From: Pseudomonas frederiksbergensis
GTDB lineage: Bacteria > Pseudomonadota > Gammaproteobacteria > Pseudomonadales > Pseudomonadaceae
Assembly (NCBI RefSeq): GCF_900105495.1
Contig: NZ_FNTF01000002.1
Span: forward strand, 4,270,501-4,334,500
Reading direction: 5' to 3'
Length of the DNA stretch: 64,000 nucleotides
In this document: piece by piece, positions 19,280 to 26,564 of the stretch
Layout: each line of letters opens with the position of its first letter
Position numbering within the stretch: the first letter of the stretch is position 1
Position numbers and translations under genes: made by a program
Notes under the pieces: model-generated
Database searches by the model: none
What the model saw: the letters and a program-made list of their open reading frames with translations, nothing else
What the model was told of the DNA's origin: nothing

Positions 19280-19410
19280 GTAGCAGCTGGCGAAGCCTGC
19301 GTTCGGCTGCGCAGCAGTCGTAAATTCTGTATGTCAGATCTACTTGGAAGACCGCGTACTCTGGTTTCACGACTGCTGCGCAGCCGAACGCAGGCTTCGC
19401 CAGCTGCTAC
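19280..19410. repeat. REP inverted pair, family B
   Basis: The outer arms GTAGCAGCTGGCGAAGCCTG / CAGGCTTCGCCAGCTGCTAC are identical to those at 13552-13682, with a different central spacer. It lies between the GST gene and the small-gene cluster. Confidence 0.9.
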
Positions 19411-19431
19411 CAGATGCGTCGTCTAGGCGAC

Positions 19432-19689
19432 TCACGCCAACACTTCACACATCTGCAACGCAGAGCAATCCACCTGGAACGGCCCGAAAAAATCGTTCTG
19501 GCGTTCGATTGGCGGATTGCCGGTCAGCAGACCCAGGGCCTTCGCGGTTTCAATGTTACGAGCAAGGTTGTGATTGGCTTCGATAGTCCGTGCCACCGAC
19601 CCCGCTGAGCCCTGTCCGATCCCCAACAAGGAAGATCCATTGGTCATGAACGCCAGGAAGGCGATGACCCAAAGTCTGTGCCCTTTCAT
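19432..19689 (-). CDS. Small putative exported protein, unknown
   Basis: 85 residues. The first 20 or so (MKGHRLWVIAFLAFMTNGSS) look like a signal peptide or a short membrane anchor. The rest is polar, with two Cys near the C-terminus (QVDCSALQMCEVLA). The ATG overlaps the stop of the 70-aa gene upstream (ATGA), so it is probably translated by coupling, and GGGAG lies 10 nt before it. No family was recognised. It is the last gene of a four-gene run of very small minus-strand frames. Confidence 0.55.
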   Translation of the reverse strand: MKGHRLWVIAFLAFMTNGSSLLGIGQGSAGSVARTIEANHNLARNIETAKALGLLTGNPPIERQNDFFGPFQVDCSALQMCEVLA

Positions 19690-19898
19690 TCCCCGGCGAC
19701 TCCCGCGAGTTCAGCCTGATCGACCATCGCGGTGTGCGAACGGTGTTCAAACTGGATGCCGGGATGAGCGACTTGAATTGGCGCTTCAAGAGGTTGACGC
19801 GATTGAGGCGAGAGGCTGACAAACAGCACCAGGATCACGTAAAGAGCGATAGCCAGGTAGGCGCCGTGTTTGGCAGAAGTGATGATTGCGCTGACCAT
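19686..19898 (-). CDS. Small single-span membrane protein, unknown
   Basis: 70 residues from the ATG at 19898, chosen over the one at 19916 because GGAGAA lies 5 nt before it. A hydrophobic segment near residues 13-30 (GAYLAIALYVILVLFVSL) is a clear membrane helix. The remainder is polar and probably lies outside the membrane. It is coupled to the 85-aa frame downstream by an ATGA overlap. No family was recognised. An inverted repeat lies 54-73 bp upstream of the start. Confidence 0.6.
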   Translation of the reverse strand: MVSAIITSAKHGAYLAIALYVILVLFVSLSPQSRQPLEAPIQVAHPGIQFEHRSHTAMVDQAELAGVAGE

Positions 19899-19951
19899 GA
19901 TGTTCTCCGCAGGCATGTTTCGATGCCCACAGAATCGATCAAGAAAGCGGT

Positions 19952-19971
19952 GATAACCACTCAGGGTTATC
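19952..19971. promoter_or_regulatory. Inverted repeat upstream of the small membrane-protein gene
   Basis: GATAACC-ACTCAG-GGTTATC has perfect 7-bp arms. On the minus strand it is preceded by TACTAT, a possible -10 element, so it could be an operator just after the transcription start. The regulator is unknown. Confidence 0.4.
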
Positions 19972-20013
19972 CATAGTAACCATCAGCTTCGTTAATCATT
20001 AAACCAAACTATC

Positions 20014-20139
20014 TCAGTCTTCAATAAAACTCATCAGGCGCTCGCGGGCCGCATCCGGCTCGGATGGAACGGGCTGGGCAGCCGAAAGAATGGGGGTGGA
20101 ATAGAGAAACAGAAGAACCACGGCCAGACGCATTGCCAT
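20014..20139 (-). CDS. Very small exported peptide, unknown
   Basis: 41 residues, MAMRLAVVLLFLYSTPILSA followed by an acidic tail that ends RLMSFIED. AAGGA lies 8 nt before the ATG. The first 20 residues form a good signal peptide with an AQP-type cleavage region after ILSA, leaving about 20 residues. The frame is short, but the ribosome site, signal sequence and fit with neighbouring small genes favour coding. No homologue was recognised. Confidence 0.5.
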   Translation of the reverse strand: MAMRLAVVLLFLYSTPILSAAQPVPSEPDAARERLMSFIED

Positions 20140-20251
20140 GCTGTCGATCCTTATCAGGAGAAGGAGTCAAAAAATCAGCGTCAAATTTAAACTAATGGCC
20201 CCGTGATATCAATTACTAGTTTGATAGCAATATGATGCTGTCGTAAATGCG

Positions 20252-20326
20252 TTATGCAGGAGCGACATCACTCACGCTTCTCGAAGCTTCAGCTCGATCG
20301 GCGCAAGTGACTTCGCTCCTGCATAA
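20252..20326. repeat. Long inverted repeat with 14-bp perfect arms
   Basis: TTATGCAGGAGCGA is inverted against TCGCTCCTGCATAA around 47 bp. The core resembles the GGAGCGA part of other Pseudomonas REP types, but no second copy occurs in this window. It lies between two small genes and may be a REP or a terminator-like hairpin. Confidence 0.6.
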
Positions 20327-20345
20327 AGGGTGCAGGGTTCAACTT

Positions 20346-20525
20346 TCAGGCTTGGGTCTTGTGATCCAGTGCGGCGTAAAAGTTAGCGCTCTGTTGCAGG
20401 TATTTCTGGGTGTAGCTTTGGGCGTGGGATTTTTTATCGCTGATTTCAATGTTGGCGTTGGCTGGCAACGCAACGGTGGCAGAGATGGCGGAAGCGGCGA
20501 TTACGGAGAAGAGATTGAAGTTCAT
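20346..20525 (-). CDS. Small exported protein, unknown
   Basis: 59 residues starting MNFNLFSVIAASAISATVAL with a signal peptide probably cut after PANA. The polar mature part is rich in Gln, Lys and Tyr (SYTQKYLQQSANFYAALD). The start at 20525 is preferred to the longer frame because GAGGA lies upstream and the signal peptide begins there. No family was recognised. Confidence 0.6.
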   Translation of the reverse strand: MNFNLFSVIAASAISATVALPANANIEISDKKSHAQSYTQKYLQQSANFYAALDHKTQA

Positions 20526-20652
20526 GGCGCTGTTCCTCGGATTCAGTTGGCTTGCTTGCCCGGTGGGGCCGTGAAGCAAACTTAACCGTCGAGGTTGGCA
20601 CCTTGAAATCTTTTGTAGCATTAGCAGATATCAGCGTCATTAATAGAAGGAT

Positions 20653-20677
20653 GCAGGCCCCATCAACCGGGGCCTGC
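20653..20677 (-). terminator. Probable terminator of the lactonase gene
   Basis: GCAGGCCCC-N7-GGGGCCTGC begins 3 nt after the lactonase stop on the minus strand. The tail (ATCCTTCTATT) is only moderately T-rich. Confidence 0.6.
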
Positions 20678-20680
20678 GGC

Positions 20681-21856
20681 CTATTGACGCACCAGGAACT
20701 TGAGGTCGCTCGGGGCATCCATCGGCAGTTTTTGCACGGTTTTACCCAGCAGGCCTGTCTTTGAATCGCGCTCGACGACGACAATCTGGTTGCTTTTCTG
20801 ATTGGCGATCAACACGAACTTGCCGCTCGGATCGAGGCTGAACTCGCGCGGGTGATCACCTTCAACGGAACGGCGCTGCAGTTCCTTGAGGTGCCCGGTC
20901 ACAGGATCGATGGCGAATACCAACAGCTGATTGGTGGTGCCACGGTTGCTGACGTAGAGAAACTTGCCATCGCTCGACGCGTGAAGCGCAGCGGCGGCCT
21001 TGTCCGAAACGGGTTGCCCCGTCGCCAACTCGACCATCTGCGTTTGCTTGAGTTGGCCGTCCTTGTAATCGAACACCGCAACCTGCGCGCTCATTTCCAT
21101 GGTCAGCCACGCGTGCTTGCCATCGGCGCTGAACAGCAGATGACGCGGACCGCTGCCGGGTGGCATCTGGACAGACGCCGGTGTAGCCGCGGTCAAGGGC
21201 AGTTCCGGGTTGGCCTTGGGGTCGAAGCGGTAGGCAAAGACCTTGTCGGCGCCCAGGTCATTGGAGAACACATACTGGCCGTCCGGCGAGGAAACCGTGG
21301 AATGCACGTGCGCCGACATCTGCCGTTCAGGATTGACCCGGCTCGATGGATGGCTGCTCATCTGCACCACAGGTTTGAGCTTGCCATCAGCGTCCACCGG
21401 CAACACCGCCAGGGTGCCGCCCGGATCTTCAGACACCGAATAGTTGCTGACAAACAGATGACTGGCTTCAGCGCTGAGGCCCGAATGCGTCGGCTCGTTG
21501 CCCAGGCTCTGCACCTGATTGATCAGGCTCAGCTCATGGGTTTTCGGATCGATCGCATAACTGCTGACGCGCCCTACCGGATCGGTCTGCCCCGGGCCGT
21601 TTTCGTTGACCACGAACAGCTGACGCTGATCCTTGGACAGGGTCAGCCAGGATGGGTTTTCGCTCTTGATCACTTGCAACGGCTTGGCGTCGATCAGCCC
21701 GGTAGCGCTGTCGAAGTTCAGGCGATAAATTCCCTGGCTCTGACCGGCCGTGTAGGAACCGACCAGCAACTGATAGTCGTCAGCCGACGCAACTTGAAAA
21801 CCCATTGCGCCGACGCTGCCGACCATCAACAGTGGCCAGAGCTTACGCATCCTCAT
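20681..21856 (-). CDS. Exported lactonase-family seven-bladed beta-propeller protein
   Basis: 391 residues. The start at 21856 is supported by GAGGAAG 6 nt upstream and a signal peptide (MRMRKLWPLLMVGSVGAMGF, cleavage probably after ASA). Repeated propeller blades are visible (LLVGSYTAGQSQGIYRLNFD, HLFVSNYSVSEDPGGTLAVL, KFLYVSNRGTTNQLLVFAID), as in the Pfam lactonase/6-phosphogluconolactonase-like family. Members open sugar lactones, but this one is exported, so it would act in the periplasm and not in the pentose phosphate pathway. The substrate is unknown. Its start overlaps the stop of the DUF5629-like gene, so the two form an operon. Confidence 0.88.
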   Translation of the reverse strand: MRMRKLWPLLMVGSVGAMGFQVASADDYQLLVGSYTAGQSQGIYRLNFDSATGLIDAKPLQVIKSENPSWLTLSKDQRQLFVVNENGPGQTDPVGRVSSYAIDPKTHELSLINQVQSLGNEPTHSGLSAEASHLFVSNYSVSEDPGGTLAVLPVDADGKLKPVVQMSSHPSSRVNPERQMSAHVHSTVSSPDGQYVFSNDLGADKVFAYRFDPKANPELPLTAATPASVQMPPGSGPRHLLFSADGKHAWLTMEMSAQVAVFDYKDGQLKQTQMVELATGQPVSDKAAAALHASSDGKFLYVSNRGTTNQLLVFAIDPVTGHLKELQRRSVEGDHPREFSLDPSGKFVLIANQKSNQIVVVERDSKTGLLGKTVQKLPMDAPSDLKFLVRQ

Positions 21857-22139
21857 TCGTTTCTTCCTCGTCGTCATCACCGCGGAACGCGGTCATGCAC
21901 ACCAAGCGGTGCTCACCGGAACTGCCGGTGATCAACCAGCTTTGCAGGTCTGGATCGAAGGTCGCGGCCTCGACCTCGGCGGGGGTGAATTCCCAGTGCT
22001 TGGACACACGACCGTCCAGGCATTCGATGTGCAGGTTGTCGTCTTCATCGAGGGAGAATTCGAAGGCGTGCAGCCCGTCGATTTCCACCATATCGCAGTG
22101 TTCGAGGGTGGCGAGCAAGGTGTCTGTTGGGGCGGTCAT
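21843..22139 (-). CDS. Small acidic protein, DUF5629-like
   Basis: 98 residues from the ATG at 22139. The longer frame upstream reads through a REP element and is not used. It is acidic, with the ordered segment DMVEIDGLHAFEFSLDEDDN and a central RVSKHWEFTPAEVEAATFD, ending in DDDEEETNEDA. This resembles a small Pseudomonas-restricted family (DUF5629, from memory). It has no signal peptide. The stop lies 12 nt inside the next gene's start region, so it is translationally linked to the lactonase-like gene. Confidence 0.75.
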   Translation of the reverse strand: MTAPTDTLLATLEHCDMVEIDGLHAFEFSLDEDDNLHIECLDGRVSKHWEFTPAEVEAATFDPDLQSWLITGSSGEHRLVCMTAFRGDDDEEETNEDA

Positions 22140-22192
22140 GGCAGTCAATCTTTGAATGGGAAAGACGCAATGATAGCTCATCACACCGCAAT

Positions 22193-22302
22193 GATCGTTC
22201 CCACGCTCTGCGTGGGAATGCCTCTTCGGACGCTCTGCGTTCGGCTTTGAAGGGACGCGGAGCGTCCCGGGCTGCATTCCCACGCAGAGCGTGGGAACGA
22301 TC
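22193..22302. repeat. REP inverted pair, family A
   Basis: GATCGTTCCCACGCTCTGCG is inverted against CGCAGAGCGTGGGAACGATC, with a GGACGC/GCGTCC inner hairpin. One of five copies (also 28313, 49069, 59850 and 61094). Confidence 0.9.
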
Positions 22303-22312
22303 AGTCACAGGT

Positions 22313-23893
22313 TTAGAGGGCTTCGCGCGAAGGCTGGCCATCCACCAACCGCTGAATACGCAGCGGATTGCCATTCTTCAAGGCCTCCGGCAGCAGGCTG
22401 TCCGGATAGTTCTGGAAGCACACCGGGCGCAGGAAACGGTCGATCGCCAGCGTACCCACCGAGGTGCCCCGTGCATCGGAGGTCGCCGGATACGGCCCGC
22501 CGTGGACCATCGAATCGCAGACTTCCACGCCGGTCGGATAGCCGTTGAGCAGGATCCGACCGACCTTCTGTTCCAGCAACGGCGTCAGCTCAGCGAACTG
22601 CTCAAAATCCGCCGGCTCGCCAATGATCGTCGCCGTCAGCTGGCCGCGCAGGCCGTTCAACGCGGCGCTGAGTTGCGCCTGATCGGCGACCTCGACGAAC
22701 ACCGTGGTCGGGCCGAACACTTCTTCCTGCAGCACTTCGTCGCCATTGACCAACAGGCTGACATCGGCCTTGAACAGCTGCGGTTGCGCCTGATTGCCCT
22801 GTTGCGCACTGCCGGCCAGGTGCTCGATGCCGGGGTGAGCGAGGAGTTTTTGCAGGCCTTTGCCATAGCTGCTCAGGGTCCCGGCATTGAGCATGGTTTG
22901 CGCCGGCTGATCGCCGATCAGCCCCGCCACCTGTTGCACGAATGTGGTGAATTGAGGCGAACGAATACCAATCACCAAGCCGGGATTGGTGCAGAACTGA
23001 CCACAACCCTGGACCACCGAAGCAGTCAGGTCACGAGCGACCGATTCGGCGCGAACGTGCAGCGCCTGCGGCAACACGATTACCGGGTTGATGCTCGACA
23101 TCTCGGCGAACACCGGAATGGGCTGCGCACGTGCTGCGGCCATGTCACACAACGCCCGGCCGCCCTTGAGCGAACCGGTAAAACCAACCGCCAGAATTGC
23201 CGGATGCTTGACCAGCGCTTCGCCGACGCCACCGCCGTAGATCATGTTGAACACGCCGGCCGGCATACCGGTTTTCTCGGCGGCGCGGATGATCGCGTCG
23301 GCCACCTGTTCGGCCGTGGCCATGTGACCGCTGTGGGCCTTGAACACCACCGGGCATCCGGCGGCCAATGCCGATGCGGTGTCGCCGCCAGCTGTGGAGA
23401 ACGCCAACGGAAAGTTGCTGGCACCAAATACGGCCACCGGGCCGAGGCCGATGCGGTACTGACGCAGGTCCGGACGCGGCAACGGTTGGCGTTCAGGCAA
23501 CGCTTGATCGATCCGCGCACCGTAGAAATCACCGCGACGCAGCACCTTGGCGAACAAACGCATCTGACCGCTGGTGCGACCGCGTTCGCCTTGAATCCGA
23601 GCGGCGGGCAGCGCGGTTTCGCGGCAGACCAGCGCCACAAAGTCATCGCCCAGCGCGTCCAGTTCATCGGCAACCGCGTCGAGAAATTGCGCCCGACGTT
23701 CGGCGCTCAGGCTGCGATAGGCCGGGTAAGCCGCGGCAGCAGTCTTGGCGGCGGCATCTACTTCCTCCGGGGTCGCCTGGGAGAAATCATACGGCAGGGC
23801 TTCGCCCGTGCTGGCGTCGACGCTCTGTAGTTTGTGTTGGCCGGCCGCACTGCGCTGACCGCCGATGTAGTTGTGACCAAGAATTCGGGTCAT
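22313..23893 (-). CDS. Aldehyde dehydrogenase, probable 2,5-dioxovalerate (alpha-ketoglutaric semialdehyde) dehydrogenase
   Basis: 526 residues with all catalytic landmarks of NADP-type aldehyde dehydrogenases: N160 in FGASNFPLAF, the FTGSLKGG turn near 238-245, E264 in FAEMSSINP and the nucleophile C301 in GCGQFCTNPG. The start at 23893 has AAGGAG at ideal spacing. The length and the F-x-EMSS-x-NPV motif match the semialdehyde dehydrogenase branch that makes 2-oxoglutarate at the end of oxidative pentose and hexaric acid pathways. Its neighbours (FAH-fold protein, IlvD-type dehydratase, MFS transporter and FadR-type regulator) make that role likely. The stop of the preceding gene overlaps its ribosome site. 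Confidence 0.9.
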   Translation of the reverse strand: MTRILGHNYIGGQRSAAGQHKLQSVDASTGEALPYDFSQATPEEVDAAAKTAAAAYPAYRSLSAERRAQFLDAVADELDALGDDFVALVCRETALPAARIQGERGRTSGQMRLFAKVLRRGDFYGARIDQALPERQPLPRPDLRQYRIGLGPVAVFGASNFPLAFSTAGGDTASALAAGCPVVFKAHSGHMATAEQVADAIIRAAEKTGMPAGVFNMIYGGGVGEALVKHPAILAVGFTGSLKGGRALCDMAAARAQPIPVFAEMSSINPVIVLPQALHVRAESVARDLTASVVQGCGQFCTNPGLVIGIRSPQFTTFVQQVAGLIGDQPAQTMLNAGTLSSYGKGLQKLLAHPGIEHLAGSAQQGNQAQPQLFKADVSLLVNGDEVLQEEVFGPTTVFVEVADQAQLSAALNGLRGQLTATIIGEPADFEQFAELTPLLEQKVGRILLNGYPTGVEVCDSMVHGGPYPATSDARGTSVGTLAIDRFLRPVCFQNYPDSLLPEALKNGNPLRIQRLVDGQPSREAL

Positions 23894-23903
23894 GCCTATC
23901 TCC

Positions 23904-24896
23904 TTAAAGGGGGGTAACGGTGCCGGGCTCGAACGCTGCTTCAACCGGTGCAATCCCGTTGATCAACGGTGCACCGAACTCGGCCTGACTGATCTCGAAC
24001 ACGTCACCCGGCCGGGTGCGAATGCCGTCGGCAAAGGACAGGGTCGCGGTGCCGAAGAAATGAATGTGTACATCGCCCGGGCGCAGGAATTGGCTGTACT
24101 TGAAATGGTGGTACTCGAGGTTTTCCAGGCTGTGGCACATGTTGGCCTCGCCACTGAGAAACTCGTTCTGCCACAGCACTTCGCCGTCACGCAGGATGCG
24201 GCTGGTGCCTGCCAGATGCTCCGGCAATTCACCGACGCGAAGTTCCGGTCCGTAACTGCAGCTGCGCAATTTGGAGTGGGCCAGGTACAGGTAATTCTTG
24301 CGTTCCATCACGTGATCGGAGAACTCGTTGCCCACGGCAAAACCGAGTCGATACGGTTTGCCGTCGTGGCCGATGACGTAGAGCCCGCTGAGTTCCGGCT
24401 CCTCCCCCGCGTCTTCGGCGAACGGCGGCAGCGGGAACGGTTGGCCCGGACGCACGACGATGCTGCCGTCGCCCTTGTAGAACCATTCCGGTTGTACGCC
24501 GGCCTGCCCCGCTGTCGGTTTGCCGCCCTCAACGCCCCATTTGAAGATGCGCATGGTGTCGGTCATCGCGGCTTCATCGCCGACTTGCTGATGCATCTTG
24601 TCCCGGGCCGACGCGCTGCCCAGATGGGTCAGGCCCGTGCCGCTGACCAGCATGTGCGCCGGGTCCGGATGATCCAGCGGCGGCAGGATGCGCAACTTGG
24701 CCAGCAGTTCGGCATAGTCATGGCTGATGCCCAGGCCCAGGGTTTTCACCTGCTGCTCAAGATTGACCCCGGCCTCTATCGCGGCCAACGCCAGGTCGCG
24801 AACGGTGCGCGCGTCTTGCACTTCGCGCACCCGACCGTCTTCGACAACGCCCACCCGGCGCTCGCCGTTACTCAATTCGAACTGAACTAAACGCAT
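23904..24896 (-). CDS. FAH-fold protein (AraD1/GguC type), probable 2-keto-3-deoxy sugar acid dehydratase
   Basis: 330 residues; the ATG at 24896 has AGGAG upstream. The N-terminus MRLVQFELSNGERRVGVVED and the later segments YVIGHDGKPYRLGFAVGNEFSDH and VHIHFFGTATLSFADGI match the fumarylacetoacetate hydrolase superfamily branch called AraD1 or GguC. In neighbourhoods like this, such proteins convert 2-keto-3-deoxy-arabonate or -xylonate to 2-oxoglutarate semialdehyde, the substrate of the next gene. The stop lies 10 bp before that gene. The exact sugar acid cannot be read from the sequence. Confidence 0.85.
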   Translation of the reverse strand: MRLVQFELSNGERRVGVVEDGRVREVQDARTVRDLALAAIEAGVNLEQQVKTLGLGISHDYAELLAKLRILPPLDHPDPAHMLVSGTGLTHLGSASARDKMHQQVGDEAAMTDTMRIFKWGVEGGKPTAGQAGVQPEWFYKGDGSIVVRPGQPFPLPPFAEDAGEEPELSGLYVIGHDGKPYRLGFAVGNEFSDHVMERKNYLYLAHSKLRSCSYGPELRVGELPEHLAGTSRILRDGEVLWQNEFLSGEANMCHSLENLEYHHFKYSQFLRPGDVHIHFFGTATLSFADGIRTRPGDVFEISQAEFGAPLINGIAPVEAAFEPGTVTPL

Positions 24897-24920
24897 GAAT
24901 CTTCTCCTGTTATTCAAAAC

Positions 24921-25032
24921 ACCACCGATCCCTGTGGGAGCGGGCTTGCCCGCGATGACGGCGGCACATTCACAAATGATGTGTCAGGTAGATTGCTATC
25001 GCGGGCAAGCCCGCTCCCACAGGGATGGTGGT
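24921..25032. repeat. REP inverted pair, family D
   Basis: ATCCCTGTGGGAGCGGGCTT is inverted against AAGCCCGCTCCCACAGGGAT, with flanking ACCACC/GGTGGT. The second family D copy is at 51546-51627. It separates the FAH-fold gene from the MFS gene. Confidence 0.9.
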
Positions 25033-25048
25033 CATCACAATATGTGGG

Positions 25049-26371
25049 TCAGGTGCGGGTAGCCCCACGCGCACTGGCGGCGAACTGATCGGCCGGCAGC
25101 ACGTGCTTGCGTTCCAGCAGGCGATAAACCACACCGGTCAACACCAACCCGAACACCATCACACCCGACAGGAAATACAGACCCGAAGCCAGGTTGCCGG
25201 TGTATTCCTTGAGCGCGCCGATCACGAACGGACCGATGTAGCCGCCGAGGTTGCCCACCGAATTGATCAACGCGATTCCGGCCGCCGCACTGGCGCCGGC
25301 AAAGAAGCGGCCCGGCAAAGTCCAGAACACCGCGGTGCAGGAAAACAGCGAGAAGGCCACCAGGCATAACGCCGCCAGTTGCAGCACCGGCACCGTCAGC
25401 CAGGCGCTGAGGAACAGGCCGATGGCACCCAACACGTAAAGCACCGCCAAGTGGCCGTAGCGATCATTCAAGCGGTCGGAACTGCGCGGAATGATCAGCA
25501 ACCCGATGATCCCGAAGATGTACGGCACCGACGACACGAAACCGGTCACCAGATCCGTACCACCGAACTGCTTGATCAAGGTCGGCAGCCACAAGCCCAG
25601 GCCGTAGATGCTCAGCGTCACCGGCAGATAGAACAAAGCCAGCAGCAACACGCGTTTGTCCTTGAGGGCGTGCAACGGATTGCCGTGGCGAGTCTGCCCG
25701 TATTCTTCAAGATCCTTTTTCAGTTCGCCAGTCAGCCAGTCCTTTTCAGCCTGGTCCATCCACTTCACCTGTTTCGGACCGTCCGGCAGCCAACGCAGCA
25801 CTGGCCAGGTCAACAGGATCGCCGGAGCACCGATGACGATGAACAGCCACTGCCAGCCATGCAGGCCAAGAATCCCGTCCATGCCGAGCAGCCCCCCGGA
25901 CACCGGGCCGGTGATCAACATGGCGATGGGTTGCGACAGGATGAACAGCCCGAGGATCTTGCCGCGATGGCGCACCGGGAACCACTGGGTGATGTAGTAG
26001 AGAACGCCCGGGAAGAACCCGGCTTCCGCCGCACCGAGCAGAAAGCGCATCACATAGAAACTGTGCGGCCCCTGGACGAAGGCCATACCGATGGTGATGG
26101 CGCCCCAAGTGACCATGATCCGCGCGAACCAGCGCCGTGCGCCGAAGCGTTCGAGCATCAGGTTGCTGGGGATTTCCAGCAGGAAATAGCCAATGAAAAA
26201 CAGCCCGGCACCCAGCCCGTAAGCGGCGTCACCGATGCCGAGGTCGGCGCCCATGTGCAGCTTGGCGAAGCCTACGGCAGAGCGATCCACATAGGCGATC
26301 AGGTACAGCAGGATCAGGAAAGGAATGAGTTTTAGCGTGATGCGACGAATAAGCCGCAGTTCCTGGCTCAT
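25049..26371 (-). CDS. MFS transporter, anion:cation symporter family, probable sugar acid importer
   Basis: 440 residues with 12 predicted membrane segments. The family signatures are visible: YVDRSAVGFAKLHM in the first loop, the G-x-x-x-D/R-R loop ARRWFARIMVTWG, and LLGAAEAGFFPGVLYYITQWFP after helix 4. These identify the ACS family (relatives carry glucarate, galactonate, tartrate, phthalate or 4-hydroxyphenylacetate). It is divergent from the dehydratase gene and shares its control region with two GT-N3-AC operators. It is therefore the likely uptake system for the sugar acid handled here. Confidence 0.92.
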   Translation of the reverse strand: MSQELRLIRRITLKLIPFLILLYLIAYVDRSAVGFAKLHMGADLGIGDAAYGLGAGLFFIGYFLLEIPSNLMLERFGARRWFARIMVTWGAITIGMAFVQGPHSFYVMRFLLGAAEAGFFPGVLYYITQWFPVRHRGKILGLFILSQPIAMLITGPVSGGLLGMDGILGLHGWQWLFIVIGAPAILLTWPVLRWLPDGPKQVKWMDQAEKDWLTGELKKDLEEYGQTRHGNPLHALKDKRVLLLALFYLPVTLSIYGLGLWLPTLIKQFGGTDLVTGFVSSVPYIFGIIGLLIIPRSSDRLNDRYGHLAVLYVLGAIGLFLSAWLTVPVLQLAALCLVAFSLFSCTAVFWTLPGRFFAGASAAAGIALINSVGNLGGYIGPFVIGALKEYTGNLASGLYFLSGVMVFGLVLTGVVYRLLERKHVLPADQFAASARGATRT

Positions 26372-26462
26372 GAGATCGGTCTCCGATTGTTGTTGTTATA
26401 GAACCTCGGGGGACGCCTCTCGCGGAAAACCGCCAGGGCAATCCCTCCGTTGAACTGGACTA

Positions 26463-26476
26463 TATAGTAATACTAT
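26463..26476. promoter_or_regulatory. Probable GntR/FadR-type operator, copy 1
   Basis: TATAGTAATACTAT contains the 13-bp palindrome ATAGTA-A-TACTAT with the GT-N3-AC core typical of FadR-subfamily operators. It lies in the divergent promoter between the MFS and dehydratase genes. A matching copy occurs 75 bp to the right. Confidence 0.7.
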
Positions 26477-26537
26477 TTACGCAACAACACTTCCAAACAG
26501 GCGAATTTGCGCTTATGTTACGCCTCAGCTCGAACAA

Positions 26538-26551
26538 TATAGTCATACAAT
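26538..26551. promoter_or_regulatory. Probable GntR/FadR-type operator, copy 2
   Basis: TATAGTCATACAAT matches copy 1 at 12 of 14 positions and keeps the GT-N3-AC core. It ends 13 bp before the dehydratase start codon, a position suited to repression of that gene. Confidence 0.7.
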
Positions 26552-26564
26552 AAGAGAACCGATC

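Noticed and set aside
22193..22302. REP pairs as a possible CRISPR array
   Set aside because: They are inverted doublets scattered singly between genes, not direct repeats with regular spacers.
22127..23830. 567-codon plus-strand frame opposite the aldehyde dehydrogenase
   Set aside because: Starts inside a REP and shadows a gene with intact catalytic motifs.
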